A DNA stretch of 64,000 bases from Selaginella moellendorffii (GCF_000143415.4 NW_003314424.1:37194-101193); one strand, 5' to 3'; positions 34,195-46,214 are shown, numbered from the stretch's first letter. Numbers and translations are program-made. Notes: generated by a model from the letters alone, not told the origin.

Positions 34195-35328
34195 GAGCTT
34201 ACGGTTATGGTTATCTGTTTCAAGCTAGCATTTTTTATTTACTTTTTTCTTTCTTTGCACCACAGGACGAGACATTGGAGCAAATATACCAGCGCTTCTA
34301 CGTGCTTTAGTTGCCACACTTCCTCATAGACAGAAGTACAATGCTCCAAATCTACATCTTACAGCATCTGGAGGAAATGGCTGTCACCCCTGCGTGTATT
34401 CGTTCCTTCATGTTCTGGTTCAATCTGGAAGGGACTCGGTGTTGGAGGTACCGATGTTCTGGGTGATTGTTTTGTCTCTATAAGCCGTTTTCTGTGTTCT
34501 TCAGGGCATGAAGAGAGAGTACACGTTTGCCGAGTTTAGAAAAACTAGTCCCGGAAATTCATATCGTTACAGATATTATCTGTGGATTTCCAGGTACACT
34601 CGCATGCATGAAAAAGATTGTATCTTATTGAGCTTTTATCCTTGTCAGGAGAAACATCAGAGGATTTTGACAGGATCATGGAACTAATATGAGAGCACAC
34701 GTTCCCACAGGTCCACATATCACAGTTTTACCCTCGACCAGGTAGGTAATCTCTGTACATGCTGCTGAATGGTTCTCACTGTCACTAGTGTTTATCCTGT
34801 CAATAGTGTTTATCCTTAGACAGGAACACCGGCGGCTCTAATGAAACGGGTTCCAACGCTTGAAGTGAAGAAACGAAGCCGTTCCTTGACAAGTCTGTTC
34901 GAATCGTTCACTCCTTACACAGGAATGGAGGTAAAACGTACCGAGTCTGGGTCACAACACTGCTGCTGATTGAATTCATCTGGTATTCTTTCTTTTGTTC
35001 TACGTCTCTGCAGGTTGGCTTGTGTACAAGTTCTACTTCCAGCTGTACCGGGCCTTCTTGGAAGCAAGTTAATGTGAAGATTACGTCTGTCGGAAGATGG
35101 TCTGTGACTGGCGAGTGGTGAACCAGATTCCACTCCTGGAGACGATGCTGAGAAAGTCGGATGCAAGCAGCGGTAAGGAATGCGATCCTCGGGGAGTTCC
35201 TGAGAAAGAGATCCAGAGTCCGAGCATCACATTTTCGTTTGTTGAAAATCACCAGGATCAGAAGTGGTGGGCTCTGTGGTCACTCTTGTGGCTTTCTTTA
35301 CACACTCCAGAAGAAAACAAGCTCAAGG

Positions 35329-36526
35329 ATGAGTCTTTGCAACGCTCGCACAAACTCGACTGGGCGCAACTGGGAGCTCCAACCAGAGTCCAATCTCCGC
35401 TATCCCAGACGAGGTGTCTTTATGTCAATGACGGCGAGAGACTTATCTTCATCAAGACAAGTTTGCAAGCACTGGTACGCTCTGTGTTCATCAGACTGTC
35501 TGTGGGAGAAATTCGTCAGCTCAAGTCAAGCCAACTTACCAAGGTACGTGCCTCCTGACTATACTATTTTCTGGAAATTTTGTTTTCCTTGCTTAAACGT
35601 TGAATTTTGCAGATGGCTGGTGCATAAGCACAGCACGCTACTGTCGTCTCGAAGCACTCGCGTTTTATATTTCACGAACAGATACACGTTTCTGATTCAA
35701 GCCTTGGATGCATGGTGGGAACACGGGATTTACAGCTCCTCTAAGCTGTGTCCTCTTATACGAGAGCTTACACTGCACGACTGGTGCGTATTCTATGAAG
35801 TGCTAAGCTCCGCTTTTGCAAATCGTGCAGATTTCCTATCTGCCTTACTTCTGCCAAAGCTTCACGGCAGATTGAATCTGTACGACCTGGAAGGTGTGTG
35901 TTTGGATGACGGAGTCACTGGGATGAAAATCTGGAAGGTGCTGCGTGACCTCTGGCAGCGTTATATCTCATGGGTGAAAGTTTGCCTTCACTGCTCGGAC
36001 CTGAATTATGCAGTCCGACTCAAGAGAGTCCGGTAAGTGGCATTCCCGCTGGCTGTTGGCTTTACTTGTCGAGATTGCAGTGCTGTTGAGACTCTGAAGC
36101 TTTACGATAAGGGAGTCATCTGTTTCAGGTACTTGTTTTTCTTGTTTTTGCAATGTCTGAAATGAGTTTTGCCGTTGAGGAAGGAGTCAAGTGCTCCTCA
36201 GCTATGGCCTGCGAACAGCGCTTCAAGCAGGACTGTCTTGGCTGTCAGCAAAAGAAACTGAAAGTACAGCGTTGGAACAAGACATGGAACTGTTATGCCC
36301 ATTGCATCAATTACTATAGGTACTGAAGTGCTCGCAATCTTCAGATTTTTCTGACGTATGTGATTCGTGCAGGAGCTTGATGTGGCTGATGATTTCACAC
36401 TTCCACATCACAGTCTTACGTGAGCAAAATTCAGAAGATGTTTTCTGGATGGAGAGTCCGAGCGGGTTTGTGGTGTCTTCACTTGCGGGTTTGACAGCTG
36501 AGGTGTTGCAGATCAACAAAGCTTGA
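35329..36526 (+). CDS. F-box protein with LRR-like repeats
   Basis: Exons 35329-35543, 35613-36032, 36081-36128, 36167-36319 and 36373-36526 have GT-AG introns of 38-69 nt, all phase 2. They join to 990 nt (329 residues, TGA). The N-terminus carries an F-box-like stretch (FMSMTARDLSSSRQVCKHW then ALCSSDCLWEKFV). F-box proteins are substrate adaptors of SCF ubiquitin ligases. Weak leucine-rich units follow (WVKVCLHCSDLNYAVRLKRVR, VETLKLYDKGV). The usual IPDEV at the start of the F-box is readable only in another frame (35398-35421), and the frame is restored after it. This looks like a pair of small indels that scramble about eight residues. An open stretch in a different frame continues to 36741, so the true C-terminus may be longer. 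It lies about 200 bp after the CDKAL1 remnant on the same strand. Confidence 0.6.
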
Positions 36527-36812
36527 AGTTTATACCGAGCGGAGTGAAGTCTATGCTCGCACAACCTTTTGCGGATAACAGCAGAGGCATGCTGGTGGTT
36601 TCTCACTATCCAAGAGGATATAACAACATCAAGCATAGAACCTGGGTGATAAGATTGCAGCTGTTTTCTGAATGTATTTTTCATTTCAACGATTATAAGT
36701 CAGTCTCCCATTGGGTATGTATACAGTTTTCTTCAGATTGAAGTATTTAGAGGTGGCAAATAGTTCTTGCAGATGGAGCAAAGAGTTGGCGGGGGTGGAT
36801 TGTGGCTCTGGC

Positions 36813-39800
36813 TGTAACAAACAAGGGAGCAAAACCCTAAACCCTACCATAGGTCACTATATATAGTAAACCACCCCCAGGCTCTTAAGGATCATAACAT
36901 TCTCCCCTCCCTCTAGGAGAATACCTCTAGACCCTTAATATCCATGAGCTTAAACGAAGCACATAGCTCAAAACGGAGCTAACCAATGGATCTAAAGAAT
37001 GAAGACTCAAGTTCGGAGTACATAGCTCAATATGGAGCTAACTTCATTCAAGGAAGGTCTAATGCACATGAAGCTTTTCTCGAAGTACAAAAACTCAAAA
37101 GACTTCATTGCCAACGAATCTACTCTCTCCCCTTCCTCAAGAAGAGTATTCGTCATCATCAGGAATATCGTCCAGATCATAATCAAACTCCGGAAAAGTT
37201 GACTTGAACTGAGATTCCAACTCCCATGTAGCCTCAGCAGCAGAGTATCCATTCCATTGAACCAGAAGTTGACGATACGTAGCTCTTCTCTCTTTCACAA
37301 GACGTTGAGCTAAAATACCAAGTGGTCCAACAGCTACAGGATCAATATCTGAATGTTGAACTACACTCTGGTCTACAACATCTCCAGAATGTAAAAAACC
37401 TTTCAACCTGCTCACATGAAAGACCGGATGCACCTTTACACCATCTGGAAGCTCAACCTTATAAGCCACGGCACCTACTCGAGCTAACACCTTCCAAGGA
37501 CCACAAAACCTCGGTGAAAGCTTAGAAGCCGTTCCAGCTTGCAAAGTTGCTGTATGACCATGAGACACCTTCAAGAACACCTTGTCACCGACTTGAAATT
37601 CTATATGCCGTCTAGAACCATCAGCCAGCTTCTTAGCACGATCTTGAGCCTGCTTCATGTTCAACTTAGCCAATTCTAGTGTCTCGTGCATGTCTTCCAA
37701 GAAATCCCGAGCATCAGATTTCCTTACCGAACATAAACCCACACTCACCGGAGACCTTGGCTGAAATCCATACATAGCCATGAATGGAGACATGCCAATC
37801 GCTGAATTGAAGGTGCTGTTGTAGGCAAATTCCAGTAGAGGCAAGTAGTTCTCCCAACCAGCATGCTTCTTAACATTTCCCACAAACGACCTCAGCATAT
37901 CCTCCAACACTTGATTTACATGCTCTGTTTCGCCATCAGATTGAGGATGATCACTGCTGCACATACTCAACGTGGTATTGAGTTGCTTAAATACATCTTG
38001 CCAGAACCTGCTCGTAAACTTTGGATCGTGATTGCTTACTATAGTTTCTGGCAAACCAAACGGCCTATACAACTCTTGGATAAAGAGTTGAGCCAAGTCA
38101 GAAGCCTTTACAGTTTACTTAGTAGCAATAAAGTGGGTCATCTTCGTCAATCTGTCCACCACGACCCACGCTGAATCATTCTTCCTTTGACTCTTGGGTA
38201 GCCCCACCACAAAATCCATGGAAATACTCTCCCATTTTCCACTGGGTACATTCAGAGGTTGTAAGAGACCAGCGGGCTTCTGACGATCAGCCTTGACTGC
38301 CTGACAAGTCAAATATTCTCGTACGTACTTTTCCACATCTGATTTCATACCAGGCCAAAAGAAATGTCTCTTAACCAACTCAAACGTCCTCTGAATTCCT
38401 GGATGTCCTGAGGAAGGTGTAGAGTGACACTCTGAAAAAGTCGGGAAGAGAAGAGAGCTCACTCGAGGAACCACAACTCGGTTCTTCTTCCACAACACCC
38501 CATCCTCCATCCTATACGAAGCAAACTTTTCTCGCTGGAAGACCCCATCAGATTTCTTAGAAGAAGCGTCCCTCTTCAATACATGTGCTAGCACCTCTTT
38601 CACAAAGGAGTCGAAATCATAAGCCTCCTTGATCTCTTCCAGAAGTTTACTTGAGAGTCTTGTGATCGTTACTGAATTCACAAGCCTCGATAGAGCATCA
38701 GCCACCTGATTATCTCTACCTCTCTTATATCGGATCTCCATGTTGAACTCTTGCAAAAACTCTTGCCAATGAGCCAACCTGCCTCAGAGATCGGTCTGCT
38801 TCAGAAAATGTTGCAACGTCTGATGATCCAAGTATGCTACACTGAAGTCAGCACCATACAAATAATGCCTCCACTCCTTGGTGGCACAAACGACCGCATA
38901 TAACTCTCGATCTCTAGCCGGCCAATCTAGCTGAGTAGTATCAAACTTGCGACTCAAGAAAGCAACGGGACGGCCTTCTTGCAGCAGCAGAACAGCTCCC
39001 AGCGCCACATCACTAGCATCACACTCCACTACAAACGGCTTCATTGGATCCACTATCTGAAGCACTGGAGTTGTAGCACACCGATGCTTGAGCTGTTCGA
39101 AAGCATGTTCACAACGATCGCTCCACTTGATTGTTGCATGCTTAGTATTATTTTGATCTGTTAGAGGAGCAGCCACCTCTGCATAGTGATCTATAAACTT
39201 CCTGAACACACAAGCCATTCCAAGGAAACTCCTAAGGTCATGCACCATAGTGGGAACGGGCCAATTCACCACCACCTCAACCTTCTTCGGATCAATCCTA
39301 ACACCATTAGCTGAGATCAAATTCCCCAGGTAAGCAATCTCCTCAAGGAAGAACTCACACTTAGATGCCTTGGAATAAAGCTTGCGCTCTCAAGCTTCTA
39401 TAACACTGAAGTCAAATGCCACTCATGCTCCTCAGCAGACTTACTATACACCAAAATATCATCAAAGTAAACCAGCACGAACTTTGATAAGAACGGCTTC
39501 AACACTTCATTCATCAACCTCTGAAATGTAGTTGGTGCATTCATCAATCCGAAAGGCATCACTAAGAATTCGTAGTGACCAATCCTTGTCCTGAAAGCCG
39601 TTTTCATCACATCCTCAGCCTTTACTCGTATCTGGTGGTACCCCTACCTCAAATCAATCTTGGAGAAGTACTTCGCACCTTGAAGCTCATGAATCAAATC
39701 TTCTATCTGGGGAATCGGAAACCAGTTCTTGATGGTCCTCGAGTTCAATGGCTGATAATTCACACACAACCGCCAACCACCATCTTTCTTCTTCACCAGC

Positions 39801-39968
39801 ACTACAGGAGCAGCCCAAGGAGATTTACTGACTTGCAACCAACCCTTTCCAAAGTAGATAGCTAGCTGAGATGCAATCTCCTCCTCCTCCTTGGCACTGG
39901 TTCTTGTAGGAGGCCGATGAACCGGAGTACTCCCAAGAATTAGATCGACAGCATGATCTACGTCCCTT
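36813..39968 (-). mobile_element. Ty3/gypsy remnant G2 with a short 3' LTR
   Basis: On the minus strand: pol (39838 down to 37137), a polypurine tract (GGGAGGGGAGAA), then a probable 87-bp 3' LTR at 36899-36813 (TGTTATGATCC to GTTACA) that contains a TATATATAG box and CCCTAAA-like repeats. gag and the 5' LTR are absent; the upstream edge is near 39968. The LTR assignment rests on one copy only. Confidence 0.65.
37137..39968 (-). pseudogene. Decayed gypsy pol (RT, RNase H, integrase, chromodomain-like end)
   Basis: In order: RT ([48 protein letters not shown]), RNase H region (VVECDASDVALGAVLL), an integrase zinc-binding and core region (HSTPSSGHPGIQRT, FFWPGMKSDVEKYV, MDFVVGLPKS, DHPQSDGETEHVNQ) and an end with a chromodomain-like VQWNGYSAAEATWE near 37230. 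Stops near 39642, 38782 and 38113 and a frameshift near 39400 disable it. The last 38096-37137 segment alone is a 319-codon open frame. Confidence 0.85.
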
Positions 39969-40118
39969 GAAGGTGTCAGGTTATATATATAAAGTTATGT
40001 TTAAATGTTCCCTTACATTATCCTCGGCTATCTTCTGTACTTGGTCAATATCAGACATGCTCGATTTATCAGCGCCTGTGACTGACGTGCAGTCTGCTAC
40101 CTGGAAAGATTCGTTTGT

Positions 40119-40870
40119 AAGGTTTTCAACTGGCGTACTCAGCTGTGTGACTTCGACCTGACAAATGTCTGTACTTTTCCGTCATCTTTGTTTCCTTCTC
40201 GAGACTCATCCTTCTTTCCTTCCCGAAACTCATCATCCTCAGCAAAACCACTCTCCTTTGCTTTTGCATGTCCCTTATTCTCTCTGAATGATCCTCCAGC
40301 CTTGAAGTACGATCCAATGGCCTTGTGTTTAAAATTCAGAGGAACGGTCAAGGGTGTGTTGTCTTCCCTTGTTTTGGTTTTCCTTGCCTAGGCTTCCCCT
40401 CTTTGACCTTTCTCCTTTGTGGCTGCTTTCCTGAGTTCTCTTCTCTTTTTCTTTTTCCTCTGTCAGTGTCAGTCGCCAACCTTCTTCTTCGCATATTTTG
40501 CAGGATTATTTGAATGATCATCTTTTGGGCCAGCCTCTATTTCAATCACAACAACTTGAGGAATTTCCAACCCCTCTGCAACGCCGGTATCATTGTTGTT
40601 GGCCGTTGCAGTGTGAGCGCCGCTCGCAGTATAGGCGCCCATACCCTCCTGATTGTTTGAACCAACAACAAGTTCCTCCATGACCTTCTCACTGTGCGTG
40701 CTCCCCGCATGATCGTTTGAACCAACAAGAAGTTCCTTTGCAACCTTCTTACTGCGCACGCCGCTCGCAGTGTCTCTATTCCCGTCTGATAGTGATGCAT
40801 CAGCTTTCTTAAAAAGAACTTTCACAACTGTCTTTTTGGCCGCCGGAACGTCACAGTGAATCTGTTTCAC
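40119..40870 (-). pseudogene. Lys/acidic-rich nuclear-type fragment, unidentified
   Basis: The frame 40870-40469 reads an Ala/Lys/Glu-rich protein with two similar units (KKVAKELLVGSN, EKVMEELVVGSN) and GLEIPQVVVIEIEAGP. A second open piece (40351-40139) has NFKHKAIGSYF and many charged residues. It resembles the acidic linker of nucleolar immunophilins, but no FKBP domain is visible. It may be downstream exons of the tail fused to MOT1 at 40919. Confidence 0.35.
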
Positions 40871-40918
40871 GGAAGAATGAATTTTGTTATTTGGCTTTTT
40901 TTCTGTTGAGGGTTAAGT

Positions 40919-42720
40919 TCATACAACATTATTAGTTTTTCTTACCTTCTTTATCTCTTCTTCTAGGCCTGTCGTTCTTTTTTTTGGAACGGATTCACCC
41001 TTTTGTGCTTTTCTTGCCGGTTGGTCATCATCCTCTTCCTCTTCCGCATCTTCTTCCTCGGCAGCATCCTCAAGAGAGGCAAATTTCTTTCCTTTTTTAT
41101 CTACTTTTGCAGGGGGATCTTTTTCGTCCTCCTCAGCCTCCTCCTCCACTTCATCCTTCTCCTCTTCATCATCATCTTCTTCATCTTCCCCGTCATCCTT
41201 GGCCGAGTTCACTAGAGCTTTACCTTTCCTCCACTTGAGAAGAAGTCTGCCATCATTCGTCTCCTGGTCGTCTTTAGCTTTCTCATTTGAAGCGGGACTC
41301 TTTTTCCTTTTTCTGCACTCAGGTTTCCTTTTGCTTGTGCCAGCGCCAGGATCCTTTGCACTTGGTTCGAGTTCGGCTTTCTTAAAAACAACTTCTTCGT
41401 AGGAACCTTGCAACCAAGAGCTTGCAGTCGCCCAACAATCCATCTCTCTCGCCTGGAGCAGCACATACAAGAGTATGGCACAAACACATCCCACCGCGAG
41501 ATTGGATCCCTGCGAGATGGCAATGCAGCAGAGCATCACAAACAAGTCCCTCCTACTAGTTTGATCCAGGCACGCCATCGCCAGCTCCACCCCGGAGAAG
41601 AGCAGCAAAATCCCCAGCAGTCCCACTGGAAAAGCTGGCAGAATTCTCACCAGTGAGCCTCCCAAGAGAAGCCCCAACACAAGCTTGCCACCGCTACCCC
41701 ACTCGTGGCTCCGAAACGATACTGCCCGGCCAGTTCTCCAGCGCCATGGCAAACCGGGAGAGCTCCAAACCAGCAGCCCACCAAGTTCATGAGCCCCACG
41801 CTCACCGAGACTTTGGTCGGAGTCACGGAGTCCTTCTTGGCCGGGAAGAGATCGCTCGAGAGCTTGCAAACCGCCACCATCGAGTTGAGGATAGTGAGAG
41901 GGAGCTGCGGGATGGCGGCTCTCACAAACCGTCTTCCAGTCGTGGGAAGAGATTCGAGTGATCCGTGGCATGGCCGGGCCAAACTGGAGCTCCTTGAGAA
42001 TGTGTGGCCTCCTCACGAACGCCAGGATGATCCCGAGCACGAACACTGCCAAGGCAGTCGACTTCGTGACGAACAGTGAAGGTGATCGTCATCACGATGA
42101 TCATGAAGAGCACCGTGAAGAACATCAAGCGAGATCGTCAAAGCTCGTGAAGTTTTTCCAGAGGATCCCGCCAGATCCATTCACCAGCACGATGAATGTG
42201 AAGCAAATCACTGCGAGGAGAATTCCATCCAAGCCCAGCCATGGTCGATCACCCATTGCCTTGTCCCTAGAGAGATTTTGATCCTTCATCACGTACTTGA
42301 CAGCCTTGACCGCGAAAGAGCCCATGTGCAAGCTGGATGCCACGAACCACCGGCAATGGCACGATCCAAGCCACGACCCATGATCAAGCCCGTGGTTCCA
42401 AGCACAAACACGATCGCAGACACAGTGATCCCCGCGGCCATGATCTCATCCACACCGAGATGCTTGGATTCGGTAAAGGCCGCCACCGCGATGGATTTCA
42501 TGGGCTGGACAGGCATTGGCACGCCAAAGAGCACGCTGGTGAGAACGTTGTAGATGCCCGTGGCAATGAGAGACCAAGATCCATGCCATTGACGAGAGCT
42601 ACAGCCATGACGATCGGGATGAATGTGCCCAGGTCGCCCAGCGAGCCGCTGAGCTCCTGCCATAGCCGCCTGCACTGGAGATTGCCGCGCAGCCCTGTGC
42701 CATCACTGCGCCACTGACCT
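40919..42720 (-). pseudogene. MOT1: MOT1-type molybdate transporter, frameshifted, fused to an acidic tail
   Basis: MOT1 (SULTR5) is a multi-pass molybdate importer. Minus-strand pieces match in order: GSLGDLGTFIPIVMAVALV near 42640, IATGIYNVLTSVLFGVPMPV (about 42570), WLGLDGILLAVICFTFIVLV, FFTVLFMIIVMTITF, AAIPQLPLTILNSMVAV, then LMNLVGCWFGALPVCHGAGE and LAGQYRFGATSG near 41720, which is the family's second signature. The frame changes several times (near 42575, 42290, 42060, 41930 and 41690), so it cannot be translated as it stands. After the last membrane segment the frame stays open for 140 more residues of a Lys/Glu/Asp-rich tail ending at 40919, with a GTAAGA donor-like string just before. 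Such a tail is foreign to MOT1 and suggests fusion with a neighbouring gene. Confidence 0.7.
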
Positions 42721-42954
42721 CCAAGAACCCTAAATTTATATAGTCCAAAAGCTGGCTTTTGTCATTGGAAATGAGCAAAGAATTTTCTCTTTAATCATAC
42801 ATGATGATCTGTCAAAGAATACCCTCTTTAATCACGAGGACACAGAATCTACACTCACACTAGTTTCAAACAAAATTGCTACTATTTGCTAGTAGAATTC
42901 CTAGAATCTACACTTAAAGCTTGTTCTAGCAACAACACCTTGAGATCTTTGTCC

Positions 42955-43375
42955 TCAATTTCTAGACTTTGCTCCCAGCAAGCACATCCAATCCACTGAA
43001 ACTGGCTTGTAAGGCATGCTCCTCACAAGTTCCTCAGCCTCTTCCACACACCCAGCTCGCCCCAAGCAATCCACCATGCAGCAGTAACCTTGCCTCGATC
43101 CTTGGTAGTGGCGAGATGCCCTTCTTGGGCGTGTGCCAAGAACATAATGACCCACAAGTGGCAATTGCATCACTCCATGGAGTCAAACACTGCTCGCGCG
43201 CACTGGATCTTGCCCAGCTTGCCATACCGAAGGATGACGAGATTGGAGAGGTAGCAGCAATCACCAGGCAGCATTTGCTTCTGGGCGATCTCAATCCGGG
43301 AATGGGCATCGATCACCTGTGAGGAATTGATTGCGGAAGTGACGAGATCCACACACTCGGACTTGGACAGCATCA
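42955..43375 (-). pseudogene. PPR protein fragment (PLS/E type)
   Basis: Three frames together give an N-terminal PPR piece (YLSNLVILRYGKLGKIQCARAVFDSM, near 43190) and a C-terminal piece (MVDCLGRAGCVEEAEELVRS, then MPYKP...W, near 43000). This is the typical junction before the E domain of organelle RNA-editing PPR proteins. The repeats between are missing and frameshifted, so it is a deleted, dead copy. 42721-42954 and 43376-43780 show nothing recognisable. Confidence 0.7.
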
Positions 43376-43798
43376 GTTTCTCTCGACACCGAAGCTAGCC
43401 TCTCACGAGATTAGAGAGAAGGGAGAAATTAGGGAAATTCTCGATGGCATCCTTCCAAAGTAGTGCTTCCCGGATCCCCTAGCTTGGTTTGTTCATTCTA
43501 GTGAGCCAACCCATTGCAAAGAGCTTTTCCTAGCTGCCTTCAAACAATTTCCTTAGGCACTATAGATAGGAATAGAAATAAAGTGTGTAACTTGTGAACC
43601 TTAAAGTGAAATAAAAATGACACTACAAATATGGCAATGGCTAAGCAAACATCTAAATGTACAACCTTCCATTGTTTCCCCAGTCTTGCAAGTGTTTGAG
43701 GAGCAATCTTGTTTTAACATTTACCCCAAAGATGAATTGGTGAGTAAGATTACTCACCTAGACACCTAAAGTAGTAAGAAACAAATGCATATAAATGA

Positions 43799-43916
43799 AT
43801 AGCATGAGGCCTCATGCCAAGAAAATGACTTCATCCCTCCATAATACTTTAATCCAATCTACAAATGGATGGTGTCCAACCTCACACAAAAACATTAGTG
43901 TGAGGCCTCACACCAA
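43799..43916. repeat. Isolated cluster of three palindromes
   Basis: Copies lie at 43799-43820 and 43895-43916, with a looser one at 43869-43890. Centres read TGAGGCCTCA. This is the same family as in 1-15.3 kb but 28 kb away and with variant outer arms (TAGTGTGAGG). Confidence 0.75.
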
Positions 43917-44185
43917 GAAAAAAAGCCCACCCACCTCCTCTAGCCTAGTTTCTCAACACCAATCTCTTTTGCATGCATGGCCACACTAGAGGGGGATGGC
44001 ATTCTCAGATGGTGGTGACAACAACTCATTGAGGATCTGGATTAAGACTCAACAACATGGAAATGAGGAATGAAGAGCTTCTTCTTGTTCGAAGTCAAGG
44101 AAGCATGGGATAGTCTCTTGACCAGCAGTGAGGAGGCCCGAGGGGAGATTCCCAAGCTCTGGAAGAAATGGATGGAGCAAGGAGT

Positions 44186-44240
44186 GGGTTTAGGGTTTAG
44201 GGTTTAGGGGTTTAGGGGTTTAGGTGCGTTTAGGGTCAAA
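44186..44240. repeat. Interstitial telomere-like tract (G-strand)
   Basis: Runs of TTTAGGG and TTTAGGGG units, degenerating after 44225. Confidence 0.9.
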
Positions 44241-44329
44241 GATGCTGGAATCCGGTGAGATCGCTGAACGTGTATGTACATTCCCCATATCCCAATGGGA
44301 CTAATACAAAAACTGGGCATGCCACCCTT

Positions 44330-45140
44330 TCAATGAGTTACTCTACGTGATCCTCATATGTTGTAGCTGGACCTAGTCCTAGAGTAGAAGTGGACGTGGT
44401 CGTCTCGAGCGAATCATGTTGATGTCCAAGTCTCCCGCATGAGCTGACTTTAGAACAGAGTCCGGGGAGCACCATTGTCAGCGAATCTCGCCACCTCCCA
44501 ATTTGCCGAAGCATGGGAGCCACCTAGATCTCCATTTCTCGAGCTGCCTTGGTTTCGCATGCTCTTTCAAGATGGTGTAGTGGAGACGCACTACTGCAAG
44601 AGTGAGTCTCCACCATGATGCCACCACTGCTGATATTCTCACTTGTTGCCCATCAAAGCGACAATGGTTCCAAGCCTCCCAGAGTGCCTGCACTCCTGTT
44701 GCCCTCCAAATGGACCAGTGCTCCTGACCCAATGCCTCCCAGATGGACATCCCAACTTCAGCCTCTGTCACATCCCACCGGACTCGCATGTTCCATCTAT
44801 GTCGTTCGTAGCAGCGAATACGCCTCTAAGTTGGACCAATGGCTGGACCTCTAGCTCCCTCAAACCAATGGAGGATATCCCCACTCCGGGCCTCAAACTC
44901 TGGAATGTCTCCGAGTTCCTGCGTTGCCTTGAAGATCTGTCGCCATACTTCTCTCGCCACGTCGTATTCCCTTAGGGCATGTCACGCTGTCTCCAGCTCG
45001 CCACACTCCTTGCACTATCGGCATGCTTCTTCCTGGAACCACTATCCGAACGCAAGCATGTTGCCCACCACCTGATTTGCTTCAACTCCTTGTTCGATCC
45101 ATTTCTTCCAGAGCTTGGGGATACTACAAAACTTGTGCAA
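44330..45140 (-). mobile_element. LINE 3'-end remnant (zinc-ligand region after RT)
   Basis: Related to 61940-62690 in the same orientation. The minus strand, over several frames, shows a CxxC...H-type stretch followed by AREVW, as in the zf-RVT region at the end of plant L1-like LINE polyproteins. It is heavily decayed. The family call is moderate. Confidence 0.45.
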
Positions 45141-46110
45141 GAATATAATAAGTATCTTCACAATTTTCAATGAGTAAGCACTCCACCTGGAACTTCACTT
45201 GCTCAATGTTTGTCTAAGACAATGTCTCCGAGTTCAAACAAAGAGAGAGAAGAAATGAAACAATTTCCTTTTCGAAGGTTAGTGGGCAATCTGCTCTACC
45301 TTGCCACAGTAAGCAGGCCAGATATATCCAATGCCGTTATCTCAGTGAGCCAGTATATTCAAGACCCTGGTTTAAGGCACTGGTATGCAGCTCTTCGGCC
45401 GGACCAAAAGAGCCGGGGCCCGCCGCCTTTGTGATGGCCTGTGTGGGTCCGCTCCATGCTTCGTCATATAGTGAAATACTTGGTAGATACAACAGAGCTG
45501 GGAATTAAATATTCTGGCCATGAAAAGAAACTTGTTGGTTTAGTCGGCTACACAGATGCTGATTATATTGGGGATATTGAATGATCGTAGATCAAGAACC
45601 TGGTGTTTTAAGATTGCCAGGGGAGTAGTAACATGGAGCAGCAAGAAACAAAAAATGGTCTCAATCTACTTGTGAAGCAGAATATATGGCCTTGGCATCC
45701 GCTACAAAAGAAGCTCTTTGGGTTAGGAAACTCTTGTTTGATATTGGAACTACACAACCTGAAGCTACAGTAATATTTTGTGATAATAGTTCTGCAATTC
45801 AAGTGGCTCATAATCCAGTAGGTTGCAGATCAAACCTGTTTATATTTGCAGTGACAACATGATTGCTGATATGTTCACAAAACCTTTGGAGAAGTGAAAC
45901 TTTGTGAGGTTACGTGGGATGTTTGGTATAGTGCAGGACGAAGCAAAATAATTATAAGAAAAAGAAAAAAAAAGAAAAGGTGTGCCGTCTCGGCTGAGAG
46001 GGAGGGTTGGAATTTGAAAAGAAGTGATAACAGCCAAGACTCTATGTGACTTACGCTTACACACAGCAGAATGGTGGTGCGCATCTGATCCATGATGGTA
46101 AGCTCTTACA
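45140..46110 (+). mobile_element. Ty1/copia 3' fragment (RNase H end)
   Basis: Plus-strand pieces: FRRLVGNLLYLATVSRPDIS (45275), VGYTDADYIGD, AEYMALASATKEALWVRKLL (about 45670), CDNSSAIQVAHNPV and MIADMFTKPLEK (about 45865). A purine tract (GAGAGGGAGGG, about 46000) marks the start of a possible 3' LTR. Gag, integrase and most of RT are absent. Unrelated in sequence to the full copia element at 29836. Confidence 0.7.
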
Positions 46111-46214
46111 GGTATATATGCTTCTGGTTAGCGGAGGAAACTGTATCTTTTTCTACACTTCAATATAAGTTCTCCAAGTTCTTCTAGTCGCGCCGCGCCT
46201 GTGACGTGCTCCCC

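Larger units (their letters stand above)
29313..35130 (+). pseudogene. CDKAL1: CDKAL1-type tRNA methylthiotransferase, decayed and split by copia
   Basis: The family is a radical-SAM enzyme that converts t6A37 to ms2t6A37 in tRNA-Lys. Small exons match it in order. These are ADLWLINT (29313-29340), then CTVKAPDS after a 67-nt intron. Next comes [29 protein letters not shown] from 29605, with the 4Fe-4S CxxxCxxC. DTGAYG follows at the copia junction, then RDIGANIPALLRALV (from about 34264), YSFLHVLVQSGRDSVLE, KREYTFAEF, IICGFPG/ETSEDFD, SQFYPRPGTPAALM and a TRAM-like end (SVGRWSVTGE) near 35090. The copia element inserted inside the DTGAYG codons with a 5-bp duplication. Other damage is about 11 nt missing before DTGAYG, a frameshift near 34370 and an in-frame TGA near 34690. 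The first exons are not found. Gene identity is strong; it is clearly non-functional. Confidence 0.75.
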
